Below are positions 8,878 to 19,033 of a stretch of DNA of 64,000 bases, piece after piece (position 1 is the stretch's first letter; every line of letters begins with the position of its first letter). The translations under genes and the position numbers were made by a program. The stretch lies in assembly GCF_001279525.1 (NCBI RefSeq), contig NZ_LGDY01000125.1:202965-266964 (forward strand). Direction: 5' to 3'. A model generated the notes under the pieces. It was not told the origin of the DNA. It saw only the letters and a list, made by a program, of their open reading frames with translations, and searched no databases. The DNA is from Nocardia sp. NRRL S-836. Its GTDB lineage: Bacteria; Actinomycetota; Actinomycetes; Mycobacteriales; Pseudonocardiaceae.

Positions 8878-11800
8878 TGAGTCTCACGACCGACAAGAAG
8901 AGCACCGCGGAGCTGATCGGGCTCGACGGGCTGCTGCCCGGCGGGCTCCGGCTGCTGGCGTCGTGCTTCGACGCCCACCACACGATCGGCGGCGGGCTGT
9001 TCGCGATCGGCGAGGCGGTCGAGGAGATCGACCGGATCTCCAGCTCCGGGCTGTGCGCCGAGGACGGCCTGCTGTACCGCTGCCTGTGGAGCGCCGACGG
9101 CAGCCCGGCCGAGCTCGTGGTCTACGACGAGACCGGCGTGCGCCGCTACCACCGGCTCGACAACGTCTCGACGCCGCACGACATCCTCGTCGTCGACGGC
9201 AACGTGCTGGTCGCCGCGACCATGCAGAACGAGGTGCAGTGCGTCGGCCCCGACGGCGAGGTCGCGTGGCGCTGGCAGGCCCCCGGCGAGGCGGACAGCT
9301 GGCACCTCAACAGCCTCGCCCGCTACCGCGACCGCACCGTCGTGTGCGGGTTCGGCGAGTTCCTGCGCCGCCGCGGCTGGGACGAGAACGGCAAGCCCGC
9401 GAGCGGCCGCGTGGTCGACCTGGAGACCGGCGAGCCGGTCCTGGAAGGCCTCAAGGCCCCGCACAACCCGTACTACGCCGACGGGACGTGGCTGGTCTGC
9501 GACTCCGCGACCGGCGACCTGGTCGAGATCGACGACACCGACCGCACCCAGCAGCGCAGGCTCGCCCTGCCCGGCTGGCCGCGCGGCCTGGTCGTCTCAG
9601 GCGACCACCTGTTCGTCGGGCTGAGCCCGCACCGGCACGCCGCGACCTCGGTCGAGACGGCGGCGGTCGCGGTGGTCGACCGGGCGAACTGGTCGGTCCT
9701 CGGCACGGTCAACCTGCCCGCCCGCGAGGTCTACGCGCTCGCGCTGGCACCGGCCGCGCTCGTCGAGGGGGCGCGGCAGGGCTTCGGCGCCAACCAGACG
9801 CGGGTGCACGAGCAGGGCCAGTGGCAGATGTTCGACCGGCTCGGCGTGCGGCCGCGGCGGCTGTGGGCGGTCGGCGACCCGCTGGCCGAGGACGAGTGCC
9901 AGGCCTCGATCACGCTGGACGGCCCGGTCGTCGACGACGCCGAGGCCGGCGGCCTGCTGACGTTGGACTGCCTGGTGCGCAACACCGGTTCGGGCATGCT
10001 GACGCCGGCGCCGCCGTTCCCGGTGCGCGTGGTGCACCGCTGGGTCGCCGCCGACGGCAGCGAGGTCACCACCCAGCCGATCCGCTCCGCGCTCCCCCAG
10101 TCGCTGCCGCCGGAGGCCGTCACCCGTGTGCCCGTGCGCACCCGCGTGCCGGACGTGCCCGGCCGCTACCGGCTGCACATCACGCTCGCGCAGGACAACG
10201 GCGTGCCGTTCGACCAGATCGACCCGGACAGCGCGCTGGTGCTCGACCTGAGCGTCGTCTCCGGTCACCCCGACTACGAGGCGCTGAACAGCTTCGGCCT
10301 GTACCCCAACGAGGTCAGGACCGCCTGCAACTCCGGCGGCACGGTGTCCGACGTCGTGCGGGCGCTGCTGACCCGGCCGGGCGGCACCTACAACGGCCTC
10401 ACGCTGGGCCTGGTGCAGGAGCACGGCACCGGCGCGTTCGTCGAGGCGGTCGCCGCCGTGCTGCGCGGGTCCGCCTCCGCGATCGAGCACATGGTGCTGG
10501 CCGCGATCCCGGAGTACGACGACGTCAAGCTCACCGGCGCCGAGGCCGTCGCGCTGGCGCTGCACCGCTGCGGCACCAGGGTCGCGTTCGCCTACGCGGG
10601 CACGTCCGAGCTGGCGCTGTGCGACGCGCTGGCACGGGTCGGGTTGCTGGTCAACGGCCGCGGTGACCGCGAGTCGCTGTTCCAGGCCGGTGGCGCGAGC
10701 CGGCTGAGCGCGGGCACCGGTGCCGCGATCCTGCACGGCGCGCGTGGTCTCACCAACGCCCTGGGCGCGCTGGCCGACCTGCGGCGCAACGAGATGGGCA
10801 CGCTGGCCGTGGTCGGCATGCCGTCGACCGGCTCGCAGCCGTTCCTGCCGCCGCACGGCGAGCCGGACCTGGTCGCGACCTCCGGTGACTTCGCCAAGTC
10901 GTGGTACGACCTCGGTGCCGTGCCGAAGGACGACCCCGCCGCGCTGCGCGAGTACGTCGAGAACTTCGGTTCGTCGTTGCTGCGGGCGATCGACGACGTC
11001 CGCGAGGCCCCGCACGGACCGGTGCTCTTCGCGCTGCCGCAGGACGTGGCGGAGGCCGAGTGGCTGCCGCTGACCGCGCTGCCGGCGATCCCGGCCGCCG
11101 AACAGCCGGTGTGCGACGAGAACGCGCTGAACCGGGCCGCCGAGCTGCTCGCCGACGCCCGCAGGCCCGCGGTGCTGATCGACGACTACGCGCTGACCCA
11201 CCGGGGCGTGCAGGCCGCGCTGGCCGCGTTCTGCGCCCGCACCGGGGCACCGGTGCTGCAGGTGAAGTACCGCCGCGGCCCGATGCTGTTCGAACGGCTG
11301 CACACCGCGGACGTGCCGGAGTTCATCGGCTGGTACGACCCGAAGTCGCCGATGCACCGCGCGGTGCTGGACACGACCGACCTGCTGATCACGCTGGAAG
11401 ACCGCAACATGTACCCGCGCGTGGTCGGTCCGCTGCCGGACTGCCCCAAGATCGCGGTGAACACCAAGCCCACCGCCGTGGAGAAGAACGGCTACCTCGC
11501 TGCCGGCGACGTGCTGCTGGCCGGTGACATCGTGGCCGCGCTGCGCGAGCTGACCGACGGCGCGCCCGACCTCGACGGCACCTGGTACACCGGCATCGCC
11601 GACGAGCCGGCTCCCGCGGGAGACCCCGTGCCCGCCGAGGCCGCGGTGATCCGCACGGGTGTCGCACGGGCCCTGGGCGAGGTCGCCGCACGGTCGCGGC
11701 GCCGGGCCGTGCTGGTCGACGACAGCCAGATGTTCGGCGGCATGCTCGCCGAGGACTACGACCAGTTCCCGCACGGGCTGCGGGTGTTCGGCGGGCACGG

Positions 11801-12314
11801 CGGGTTCGTCGGCTGCGGCATCACGATCGCGACCGGCCTCGCGCTGGGCGAGCCGGCCGCCAAGGTGTTCTGCACGCTCGGTGACCAGGGCTTCACGAAC
11901 TCCGTGCAGGGCCTCGCCGCGGCGGTGCAGGAGTCCGCGCCGGTCACGTTCATCGTGTGCAACAACGGTGGCGCGGTGTCGTTGCGCAAGCAGTCGCGGC
12001 CCGAGGGCTGGCTGGACGCGGGCCACGGGCAGTACCTCGACAACGCCGCGGGCATGCGGTACGTCGACATCGCCGAGGCGTGGGGCGTGCGCAGCTGGCG
12101 GGTGGACCTGAGCGAGTGGCTCGACCACGACCGCTCCACGACCCGGCTGGAGACGTTCGCGCAGGCGTTGCAGGTGGCCGCGGAGGAGACCGGGCCGACG
12201 CTGATCGAGCTGGTGCTGCCCTCCGACCCGGAGTTCTGGACCGGCGTGTGGATCACCGAGGGCTTCGAGCAGCAGAAGAAGGCGGCACCGGCGGAGGAGG
12301 TGGCCAGTGCATGA
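8877..12314 (+). CDS. DUF4915-type beta-propeller - Ig-like - ThDP-dependent enzyme fusion
   Basis: 1145 residues. Residues about 25-330 look like the DUF4915/TIGR03032 propeller-type domain (LASCFDAHHTIGGGLF; VSTPHDILVVDGNVLVA; SWHLNSLARY; LKAPHNPYYADG). Residues about 345-465 form a beta-sandwich-like stretch reminiscent of Wzt C-terminal carbohydrate-binding domains (LDCLVRNTGSGMLTP). Residues about 490-1130 resemble acetolactate-synthase-like thiamine diphosphate enzymes, with the cofactor-activating Glu in YAGTSELAL (about 575) and a GDQG-(x)n-NN thiamine diphosphate motif (about 1001-1031). RBS AGGAGG precedes the ATG. The substrate is unknown; ThDP chemistry would make or break a bond next to a carbonyl. 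It sits inside the sugar operon and overlaps both neighbours. Confidence 0.75.
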   Translation: MSLTTDKKSTAELIGLDGLLPGGLRLLASCFDAHHTIGGGLFAIGEAVEEIDRISSSGLCAEDGLLYRCLWSADGSPAELVVYDETGVRRYHRLDNVSTPHDILVVDGNVLVAATMQNEVQCVGPDGEVAWRWQAPGEADSWHLNSLARYRDRTVVCGFGEFLRRRGWDENGKPASGRVVDLETGEPVLEGLKAPHNPYYADGTWLVCDSATGDLVEIDDTDRTQQRRLALPGWPRGLVVSGDHLFVGLSPHRHAATSVETAAVAVVDRANWSVLGTVNLPAREVYALALAPAALVEGARQGFGANQTRVHEQGQWQMFDRLGVRPRRLWAVGDPLAEDECQASITLDGPVVDDAEAGGLLTLDCLVRNTGSGMLTPAPPFPVRVVHRWVAADGSEVTTQPIRSALPQSLPPEAVTRVPVRTRVPDVPGRYRLHITLAQDNGVPFDQIDPDSALVLDLSVVSGHPDYEALNSFGLYPNEVRTACNSGGTVSDVVRALLTRPGGTYNGLTLGLVQEHGTGAFVEAVAAVLRGSASAIEHMVLAAIPEYDDVKLTGAEAVALALHRCGTRVAFAYAGTSELALCDALARVGLLVNGRGDRESLFQAGGASRLSAGTGAAILHGARGLTNALGALADLRRNEMGTLAVVGMPSTGSQPFLPPHGEPDLVATSGDFAKSWYDLGAVPKDDPAALREYVENFGSSLLRAIDDVREAPHGPVLFALPQDVAEAEWLPLTALPAIPAAEQPVCDENALNRAAELLADARRPAVLIDDYALTHRGVQAALAAFCARTGAPVLQVKYRRGPMLFERLHTADVPEFIGWYDPKSPMHRAVLDTTDLLITLEDRNMYPRVVGPLPDCPKIAVNTKPTAVEKNGYLAAGDVLLAGDIVAALRELTDGAPDLDGTWYTGIADEPAPAGDPVPAEAAVIRTGVARALGEVAARSRRRAVLVDDSQMFGGMLAEDYDQFPHGLRVFGGHGGFVGCGITIATGLALGEPAAKVFCTLGDQGFTNSVQGLAAAVQESAPVTFIVCNNGGAVSLRKQSRPEGWLDAGHGQYLDNAAGMRYVDIAEAWGVRSWRVDLSEWLDHDRSTTRLETFAQALQVAAEETGPTLIELVLPSDPEFWTGVWITEGFEQQKKAAPAEEVASA

Positions 12315-13715
12315 GGTCGCGATAGGTGCGGCACCGCTGACGCCGTACCGGAAGGTCTTCGGGGACGAGCGGATGGAAGCCCTGCGGGACACCGCCGCGG
12401 AGGCGTCCGGAGCACTGCACGGCCGGACCGTGTGGAACATCAACTCGACCGCGGCGGGCGGTGGTGTGGCCGAGCTGCTGCACGCGCTGATGCCGCTGGC
12501 CCGCGCGGTCGGGATCGACTGCCGGTGGCTGGTCATCGACGGTGACACCGAGTTCTTCGCCATCGCGAAACGGTTGTGCACCAGGCTGTACGGCGCTCCC
12601 GGCGACCCGGAGCCGCTGGGACCCGAGCAGCTGCAACACTACCGCGCGATCACCGAGCTGGAGGGCCTCGCGCTCGCGGACCGGGTGCGGCCCGGCGACC
12701 TGGTGATCGTGCACGAGGCACAGCCGGCCGGGCTGGTCGACATCGCCCGCAGGCTCGGCGCCACCGCCGTGTGGCGCCGGCACATCGGCCGTGACGAGCC
12801 GAACGAGCACACCGAGGAGGGCTGGGCGTTCCTGCGCAGGTTCGTGGAGAACGCCGACGCCACGGTGTTCCTCACGCAGAGCGCCTGCCCGGACTGGGCG
12901 CCGCGTCCGCACATCATCCCGCCGTCGATCGACCCGTGCGCCCCCAAGAACATGGAGCTCACGGACGAGCAGACGCTGGACGTACTGCGGTGCACCGGAA
13001 TCCTCGACGGCTCGGCCGAACCGCTCACCATCCGCCCGCCGGTCGGCGAGCAGATCCTCGTGCGGCACAGGGCGACCGTCGTCCGGGAGAGCGCACCGCC
13101 GGCCGACGCGCCGATGGTGGTGCAGGTGTCGCGGTGGGACGAGCTCAAGGACATGGCCGGCGTGCTGCGGGCGTTCCTGGACGCCGATGTCGAGGGCGCC
13201 CACCTCACGCTGGCCGGCGCGGACGTCGTCGGGGTCGCCGACGACCCGGACGCACAGCGGTTCTGGGACGAGTGCGTCGCGCAGTGGAGGGCGCTGCCCG
13301 TCGAGCAGCGCCGGCGCGTGCAGCTGCTGTGCCTGCCGATGACCGACCTGCGGGAGAACGCGGTCGTCGTCAACGCCCTGCAGCGGCACGCGACCGTGGT
13401 GGTGCAGAAGAGCATCGCCGAGGGGTTCGGGCTCACCGCGACCGAGGCGATGTGGAAGGGCCGGCCGCTGATCGCCAGTGCGGTCGGCGGGCTGCGCGAG
13501 CAGATCGTGCACGGCGAGTCCGGCCTGCTGGTCGACGACCCGCACGACCTCGCCACCACGGCGCAGCTCATCCGGCAGCTGCTCACCGACCCCGCCCTGG
13601 CGCACCGCCTGGGCGAGGGCGCGCGGCGGCGGGTGAACGAGTGCTACCTGCCCGACCGGCACCTGACCGACTGGGCGGGCCTCATCCGGTCCGCCGTCAC
13701 GATGGAGGTGGTGTG

Positions 13716-13716
<1 letters not shown>
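12307..13716 (+). CDS. GT4 glycosyltransferase, trehalose synthase (TreT)-like
   Basis: 469 residues. [21 protein letters not shown] near the N terminus is the characteristic opening of TreT-type trehalose glycosyltransferases. The C-terminal GT-B half has [18 protein letters not shown] with the EX7E-type donor-binding glutamates (about 365-390), then [14 protein letters not shown]. TreT joins a nucleotide-activated glucose to glucose to give trehalose; here the acceptor may be a modified sugar made by neighbouring genes. The start is GTG 12307, which overlaps the upstream stop by 8 bases; the following gene starts inside its stop codon. Confidence 0.8.
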
Positions 13717-14686
<970 letters not shown>

Positions 14687-14690
<4 letters not shown>

Positions 14691-16294
14691 GTGGACAGTG
14701 GTGGCGCGACGCCGTCCTCTACCAGATCTACCCGCGCAGCTTCGCCGACTCCGACGGTGACGGCATCGGCGACCTGCCCGGCATCACCGCCCGGCTCGAC
14801 CACGTGGCGCAGCTCGGTGCCGACGCGATCTGGCTCTCGCCGTTCTACCCGTCGCCGCAGGCCGACTTCGGGTACGACATCAGCGACTACGAGTCGGTCG
14901 ACCCGGTGTACGGCACGCTGGACGACTTCGACGCGATGGTCACCGCGGCGCACTCGCGCGGCATCCGGGTCGTGATCGACATCGTCATGAACCACACCTC
15001 GGACGAGCACCCCTGGTTCCTGGAGTCGCGGTCGGACCGCACGAACCCCAAGCGGGACTGGTACATCTGGGCCGACCCCGCGCCGGACGGCGGTCCGCCG
15101 AACAACTGGCTCAGCGCGTTCGAGCGGTGCGGCACCGCGTGGAAGCTCGACGCGGCGACCGGCCAGTACTACCTGCACAGCTTCACGCCCGGCCAGCCGG
15201 ACCTGAACTGGCGCAACCCGGACGTGCACGCGGCGATGCACAAGGTGTGGCAGTTCTGGCTCGACCGCGGCGTGGACGGGTTCCGCATCGACGTCGCGCA
15301 CCGGCTGATGAAGGACCCGCAGCTGCGCGACAACCCGCCGGAGGTCGCGCACGCACGCCGGCACTTCTCGCATCCCGTGGTGCGGCAACGCAACCTGGAC
15401 CTGCCCGAGGTGCACGACGTGCTGCGCGACCTGCGGGTCGTGCTGGACGGCTACGGCGACCGGTTCGCACTGGGCGAGGTGCCCATCAGCGACGACGCCC
15501 GGCTGGCCACCTACTTCGGTGGCGACGGCATGCAGACGGCGTTCCACATCGCGTTCTGGGAGCAGCCGTGGGACGCCAGGGCGTTCCGCAGGTGCATCGA
15601 CGGGCTGGTGGCTCGCACACGCACCGATGCGCTGCCCACGTACGCGTTGTCCACGCACGACATCTCGCGGACGGTCAGCAGGTACGGCATCGAGCACGCC
15701 CCGGTCGCGGCGATGATGATGCTGACCCTGCGCGGCGTCGCCTGCGTCTACTACGGCGAGGAGATCGGCATGGCCGACGCCCCGCCCGCGCTGGAGCAGG
15801 ACGTCGACGGCCGCGACGGGCAGCGCACGCCGATGCAGTGGGACGCCACGGGCGGGTTCACGACCGGGAACCCGTGGCTGCCGCTGGCGGCGGACCAGCA
15901 CGTCGTCAACGTCGCCGCTCAGGCCGACGACCCCGGCTCGTTGCTCAACCTGTACCGGCGGCTGATCGCCTACCGGCGCGGCAGCGAGGACCTGCGGCGC
16001 GGCGGTTACGTGTCGCTGGACAGCCCGGCGGAGGTGTTCGCGTACCGGCGGGGCGACCTGTTGGTGGCGCTCAACTTCGCCGACCACCCGGTGGCGTTCG
16101 ACGTGCCGGGCGACGCCGCCGGCCGGGTCGAGGTGTCCACCCGCCTCGACCGCGAGGGCGTCGTCTCGATGCGGCCGCTGGAGCTGGAGGCCTGTGAGGG
16201 TGTCGTGCTGCGGCTCTCCGTGGAGAACCTTCCTGGGCAGAACCTTCCTGGGCAGAACCTTCCTGGGCAGGACGCGGCGGAGGCGGCGCCGTGA
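14687..16294 (+). CDS. GH13 alpha-glucosidase (oligo-1,6-glucosidase type)
   Basis: 535 residues. The (beta/alpha)8 barrel of family GH13 is clear: [22 protein letters not shown], then [25 protein letters not shown] with the nucleophile Asp (about 201), FALGEVPI with the acid/base Glu (about 263) and ALSTHDISR with the third carboxylate (about 323). All catalytic residues are present, so it should hydrolyse or transfer alpha-glucosyl units. No signal peptide is visible, so it acts in the cytoplasm. Next to a TreT-like transferase it may trim or reshape an alpha-glucoside. The last 20 codons contain a threefold NLPGQ repeat. Confidence 0.9.
16225..16269 (+). repeat. 15-bp tandem repeat, three copies, inside the GH13 3' end
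   Basis: GAACCTTCCTGGGCA occurs three times without mismatch at 16225, 16240 and 16255. It encodes N-L-P-G-Q units at the protein C terminus beyond the catalytic domain. Copy number could vary by slipped-strand replication without breaking the frame. Confidence 0.95.
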
Positions 16295-17544
16295 CCGTGA
16301 ACTGGGCCGGCAACGTCCGCTACACCGCGTCGGAGTACGTGCGCCCGTTCACCGTCGAGCAGGTGCGCAAGGCCGTCGCGAACGCCGGCCGGGTGCGGGC
16401 GCTGGGCACCCGGCACTCGTTCAACGACCTGGCCGACTCCCCCGGCGTGCTGCTGTCGGTGGCCGACCTGCCGCCAATCGTCGACGTCGACACCACCCGT
16501 GCCACGGCACGGGTGGCCGCGGGCCTGAGCTACGCCGAGCTCGCGCCCCGGCTGGACGCGGCGGGCTTCGCGTTGCCGTCGATGGCGTCGTTGCCGCACA
16601 TCAGCGTCGGCGGGGCGGTCGCGACGGCCACGCACGGCTCGGGGGTGCGCAACCAGGTGCTGTCCGCGTCGGTCACCGAGCTCGACCTGGTGACCGCGGG
16701 CGGCGACGTCGTCACGATCGGCCGCGGCGACCCCGACTTCGAGGGCGTCGTCGTCGGGCTCGGGGCGCTGGGCGTGGTCACGCACGTGACGCTGGACCTG
16801 GTGCCGGCGTACGAGATGCGGCAACGCGTGTACGGCGGCCTGGCGCTGGAGGCGCTCGACGACCACTTCGCCGAGCTGATGTCGTGCGCGTACAGCGTGT
16901 GCCTGTTCACCGACTGGCGGGCACCGGCGCTCACGCAGGTGTGGGTGCAGGAACGCGTGGACGAGCCCGCGGCGCTGCCGTCGTGGTTCACCGCGGAGCC
17001 CGCCGAGGGGCCGCGGCACCCGGTCGACGGCATGGACCCGGTCAGCTGCACCACGCAGGGCGGCGTGGCAGGCCCGTGGTTCGACCGGCTGCCGCACTTC
17101 CGCTCCGACCAGCCGCCGAGCAGCTCCGGCGACGAGCTGCAGTCCGAGTACATGATCCCGGCGACCGACGCCGTGGCCGCGCTGCACGCGCTCGACGAGG
17201 TGCGCGAGCGGATCCGGCCGGCGTTGCAGATCTGCGAGGTCCGCACCGTCGCGCGCGACGGCCTGTGGCTGAGCACCTGCACCGGCCGCGACACCGTGAG
17301 CATCCACTTCACGTGGGTGTCCGACCTGTCGGTCGTGCTGCCGGTCGTCCGGCTCGTGGAGGAGCGGCTCGCACCGTTCTCGCCGCGGCCGCACTGGGCC
17401 AAGACCTCGGTGGCGACCGGCGAGTACGAACGGCTGCCGGACTTCCGCGCGCTGATGGGCCGCTACGACCCGGCCGGGAAGTTCGCCAACGCGTTCACCG
17501 AACGCCACTTCTCCGGACCTGAGACTTCTGGGAGGAACAGGTGA
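16291..17544 (+). CDS. aldO: alditol (xylitol/sorbitol) oxidase, FAD-dependent
   Basis: 417 residues, strongly like Streptomyces AldO. It has the VAO-type FAD domain with ALGTRHSFND, in which His42 corresponds to the covalent FAD-linking histidine, then SLPHISVGGAVATATHGSG. The C-terminal part keeps LFTDWRAPALTQVW, ELQSEYMIP and RPHWAKTS. AldO oxidises the terminal hydroxyl of alditols to aldehydes with O2, releasing H2O2. It overlaps the GH13 stop by four bases. In this operon it may oxidise a sugar alcohol formed by the aldo/keto reductase (inference). Confidence 0.9.
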   Translation: MTVNWAGNVRYTASEYVRPFTVEQVRKAVANAGRVRALGTRHSFNDLADSPGVLLSVADLPPIVDVDTTRATARVAAGLSYAELAPRLDAAGFALPSMASLPHISVGGAVATATHGSGVRNQVLSASVTELDLVTAGGDVVTIGRGDPDFEGVVVGLGALGVVTHVTLDLVPAYEMRQRVYGGLALEALDDHFAELMSCAYSVCLFTDWRAPALTQVWVQERVDEPAALPSWFTAEPAEGPRHPVDGMDPVSCTTQGGVAGPWFDRLPHFRSDQPPSSSGDELQSEYMIPATDAVAALHALDEVRERIRPALQICEVRTVARDGLWLSTCTGRDTVSIHFTWVSDLSVVLPVVRLVEERLAPFSPRPHWAKTSVATGEYERLPDFRALMGRYDPAGKFANAFTERHFSGPETSGRNR

Positions 17545-18110
17545 CGAACGTTGCCAGCTTCACGTCGCCGCTGACCATCACCGGCGGCGGCACGGTCTGG
17601 TTCACCGGCCTGCCCAGCGCGGGGAAGAGCACCCTCAGCCGCGCCGTGGCCGACCGGTTGCCGGCCGGCCGGGTCGAGCTGCTCGACGGGGACGAGGTGC
17701 GGCGGACGCTGTCCGCCGGCCTCGGCTTCTCCCGCGCCGACCGCGAGGCCAACATCGACCGCATCGGCTTCGTCGCGGACCTGCTGGCGCGCAACGGCGT
17801 GCTGGTGTTCGCCGCGGTGATCTCCCCGTTCCGCGCCGCACGCGAGCAGGTGCGCAGGCGGCACCGGGCGAGCGGCACGCCGTTCGTCGAGGTGCACGTC
17901 GCGACCCCCGTGGAGGAGTGCGCGGAACGGGACGTGAAAGGCCTGTACGCCAAGCAGCGCGCCGGTGCGATCACCGGCCTGACCGGCGTCGACGACGTCT
18001 ACGAGCCGCCGCCCGCACCGGAGCTGCGGATCGACACCCGCGGCAACACCGTCGACGACAGCGCGGACGCGGTCGTGGCCCTGTTGCGCGAGAAGGGAAT
18101 CCTGCGATGA
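17541..18110 (+). CDS. cysC: adenylylsulfate (APS) kinase CysC
   Basis: 189 residues. The P-loop is GLPSAGKST (about 23-31), followed by LLDGDEVRRTLSAGLGFSRADREANIDRIGFVA and VKGLYAKQRAGAITGLTGVDDVYEPP, all hallmarks of APS kinase. It phosphorylates APS at the 3' position to give PAPS, the sulfate donor of sulfotransferases. It is the only cysC in the window and is followed directly by cysD and cysN, so the operon can make PAPS from sulfate by itself. The GTG start overlaps the aldO stop. Confidence 0.96.
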   Translation: MTNVASFTSPLTITGGGTVWFTGLPSAGKSTLSRAVADRLPAGRVELLDGDEVRRTLSAGLGFSRADREANIDRIGFVADLLARNGVLVFAAVISPFRAAREQVRRRHRASGTPFVEVHVATPVEECAERDVKGLYAKQRAGAITGLTGVDDVYEPPPAPELRIDTRGNTVDDSADAVVALLREKGILR

Positions 18111-19033
18111 CGCTGACCGCGGTGGACACCAGGGTGAGCGACCGCGAGGCCGCGCTCGCCGACCTGGAGGACGAGTCGATCCACATCCTGCGCGAGGTGG
18201 TGGCGACGTTCGACCGGCCGGTGCTGCTGTTCAGCGGCGGCAAGGACTCGATCGTCATGCTGCGCCTGGCCGAGAAGGCGTACTGGCCGGGCCGGATCCC
18301 GTTCCCGGTCATGCACGTCGACACCGGCCACAACTTCGACGAGGTCATCGAGTTCCGCGACCGCCGGGTGGCCGAGCTGGGCGTGCAGCTCGTCGTGGCG
18401 TCCGTGCAGGAGTCGATCGACAGCGGCCGGGTCAGCGAGCGGCCCGGCCAGTCGCGCAACCCGTTGCAGACCGTCACGCTGCTCGACGCGATCGCCGAGC
18501 ACCGGTTCACCGCCGTGCTCGGCGGCGCGCGGCGCGACGAGGAGAAGGCCCGCGCCAAGGAACGGGTGTTCTCGGTGCGCGACGAGTTCGGCCGGTGGGA
18601 CCCGCGCAACCAGCGGCCGGAGCTGTGGGACCTGTACAACGGCCGGCACCGCGCCGGTGAGCACGTCCGGGTGTTCCCGCTGTCGAACTGGACCGAGCTC
18701 GACGTGTGGGGCTACATCCGGCGCGAGGAGATCGAGGTGCCGTCCATCTACTACGCGCACCGGCGGGAGGTCGTGCGGCGCGACGGCATGCTCATCGCGG
18801 TCACCCCGTTCACGCCTCCCTTTGAGAGCGAGGAGGTCCACGTCGAGACCGTGCGCTACCGGACCGTCGGCGACGCCACGTGCACCGGCGCCGTGCGCTC
18901 CGAGGCGTCCACAGTGGACGAAGTCGTGGACGAGGTCGCGGCCAGCACGCTGACCGAACGCGGCGCCACCCGAGCCGACGACCGCGCGTCCGAGGCCGCC
19001 ATGGAAGACCGCAAACGGGAGGGGTACTTCTGA
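18107..19033 (+). CDS. cysD: sulfate adenylyltransferase subunit 2 (CysD), cluster copy
   Basis: 308 residues of the PP-loop ATP pyrophosphatase family: LLFSGGKDSIVMLRL, HVDTGHNFDEVIEFRD, GGARRDEEKARAKER and a C terminus TERGATRADDR...EDRKREGYF. With CysN it makes APS from sulfate and ATP. It is a paralogue of the gene at 34025; one 79-bp block (18631-18709) is identical in both copies. ATGA overlap with cysC and TGATG overlap with cysN. Confidence 0.96.
   Translation: MTLTAVDTRVSDREAALADLEDESIHILREVVATFDRPVLLFSGGKDSIVMLRLAEKAYWPGRIPFPVMHVDTGHNFDEVIEFRDRRVAELGVQLVVASVQESIDSGRVSERPGQSRNPLQTVTLLDAIAEHRFTAVLGGARRDEEKARAKERVFSVRDEFGRWDPRNQRPELWDLYNGRHRAGEHVRVFPLSNWTELDVWGYIRREEIEVPSIYYAHRREVVRRDGMLIAVTPFTPPFESEEVHVETVRYRTVGDATCTGAVRSEASTVDEVVDEVAASTLTERGATRADDRASEAAMEDRKREGYF

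Noticed and set aside
5983..12581. Very long open frames of 900-1000 codons antisense to the sugar cluster
   Set aside because: They mirror the high-GC third-position bias of the plus-strand genes, are rich in Arg/Ala/Gly/His without domains, and have no ribosome binding sites.
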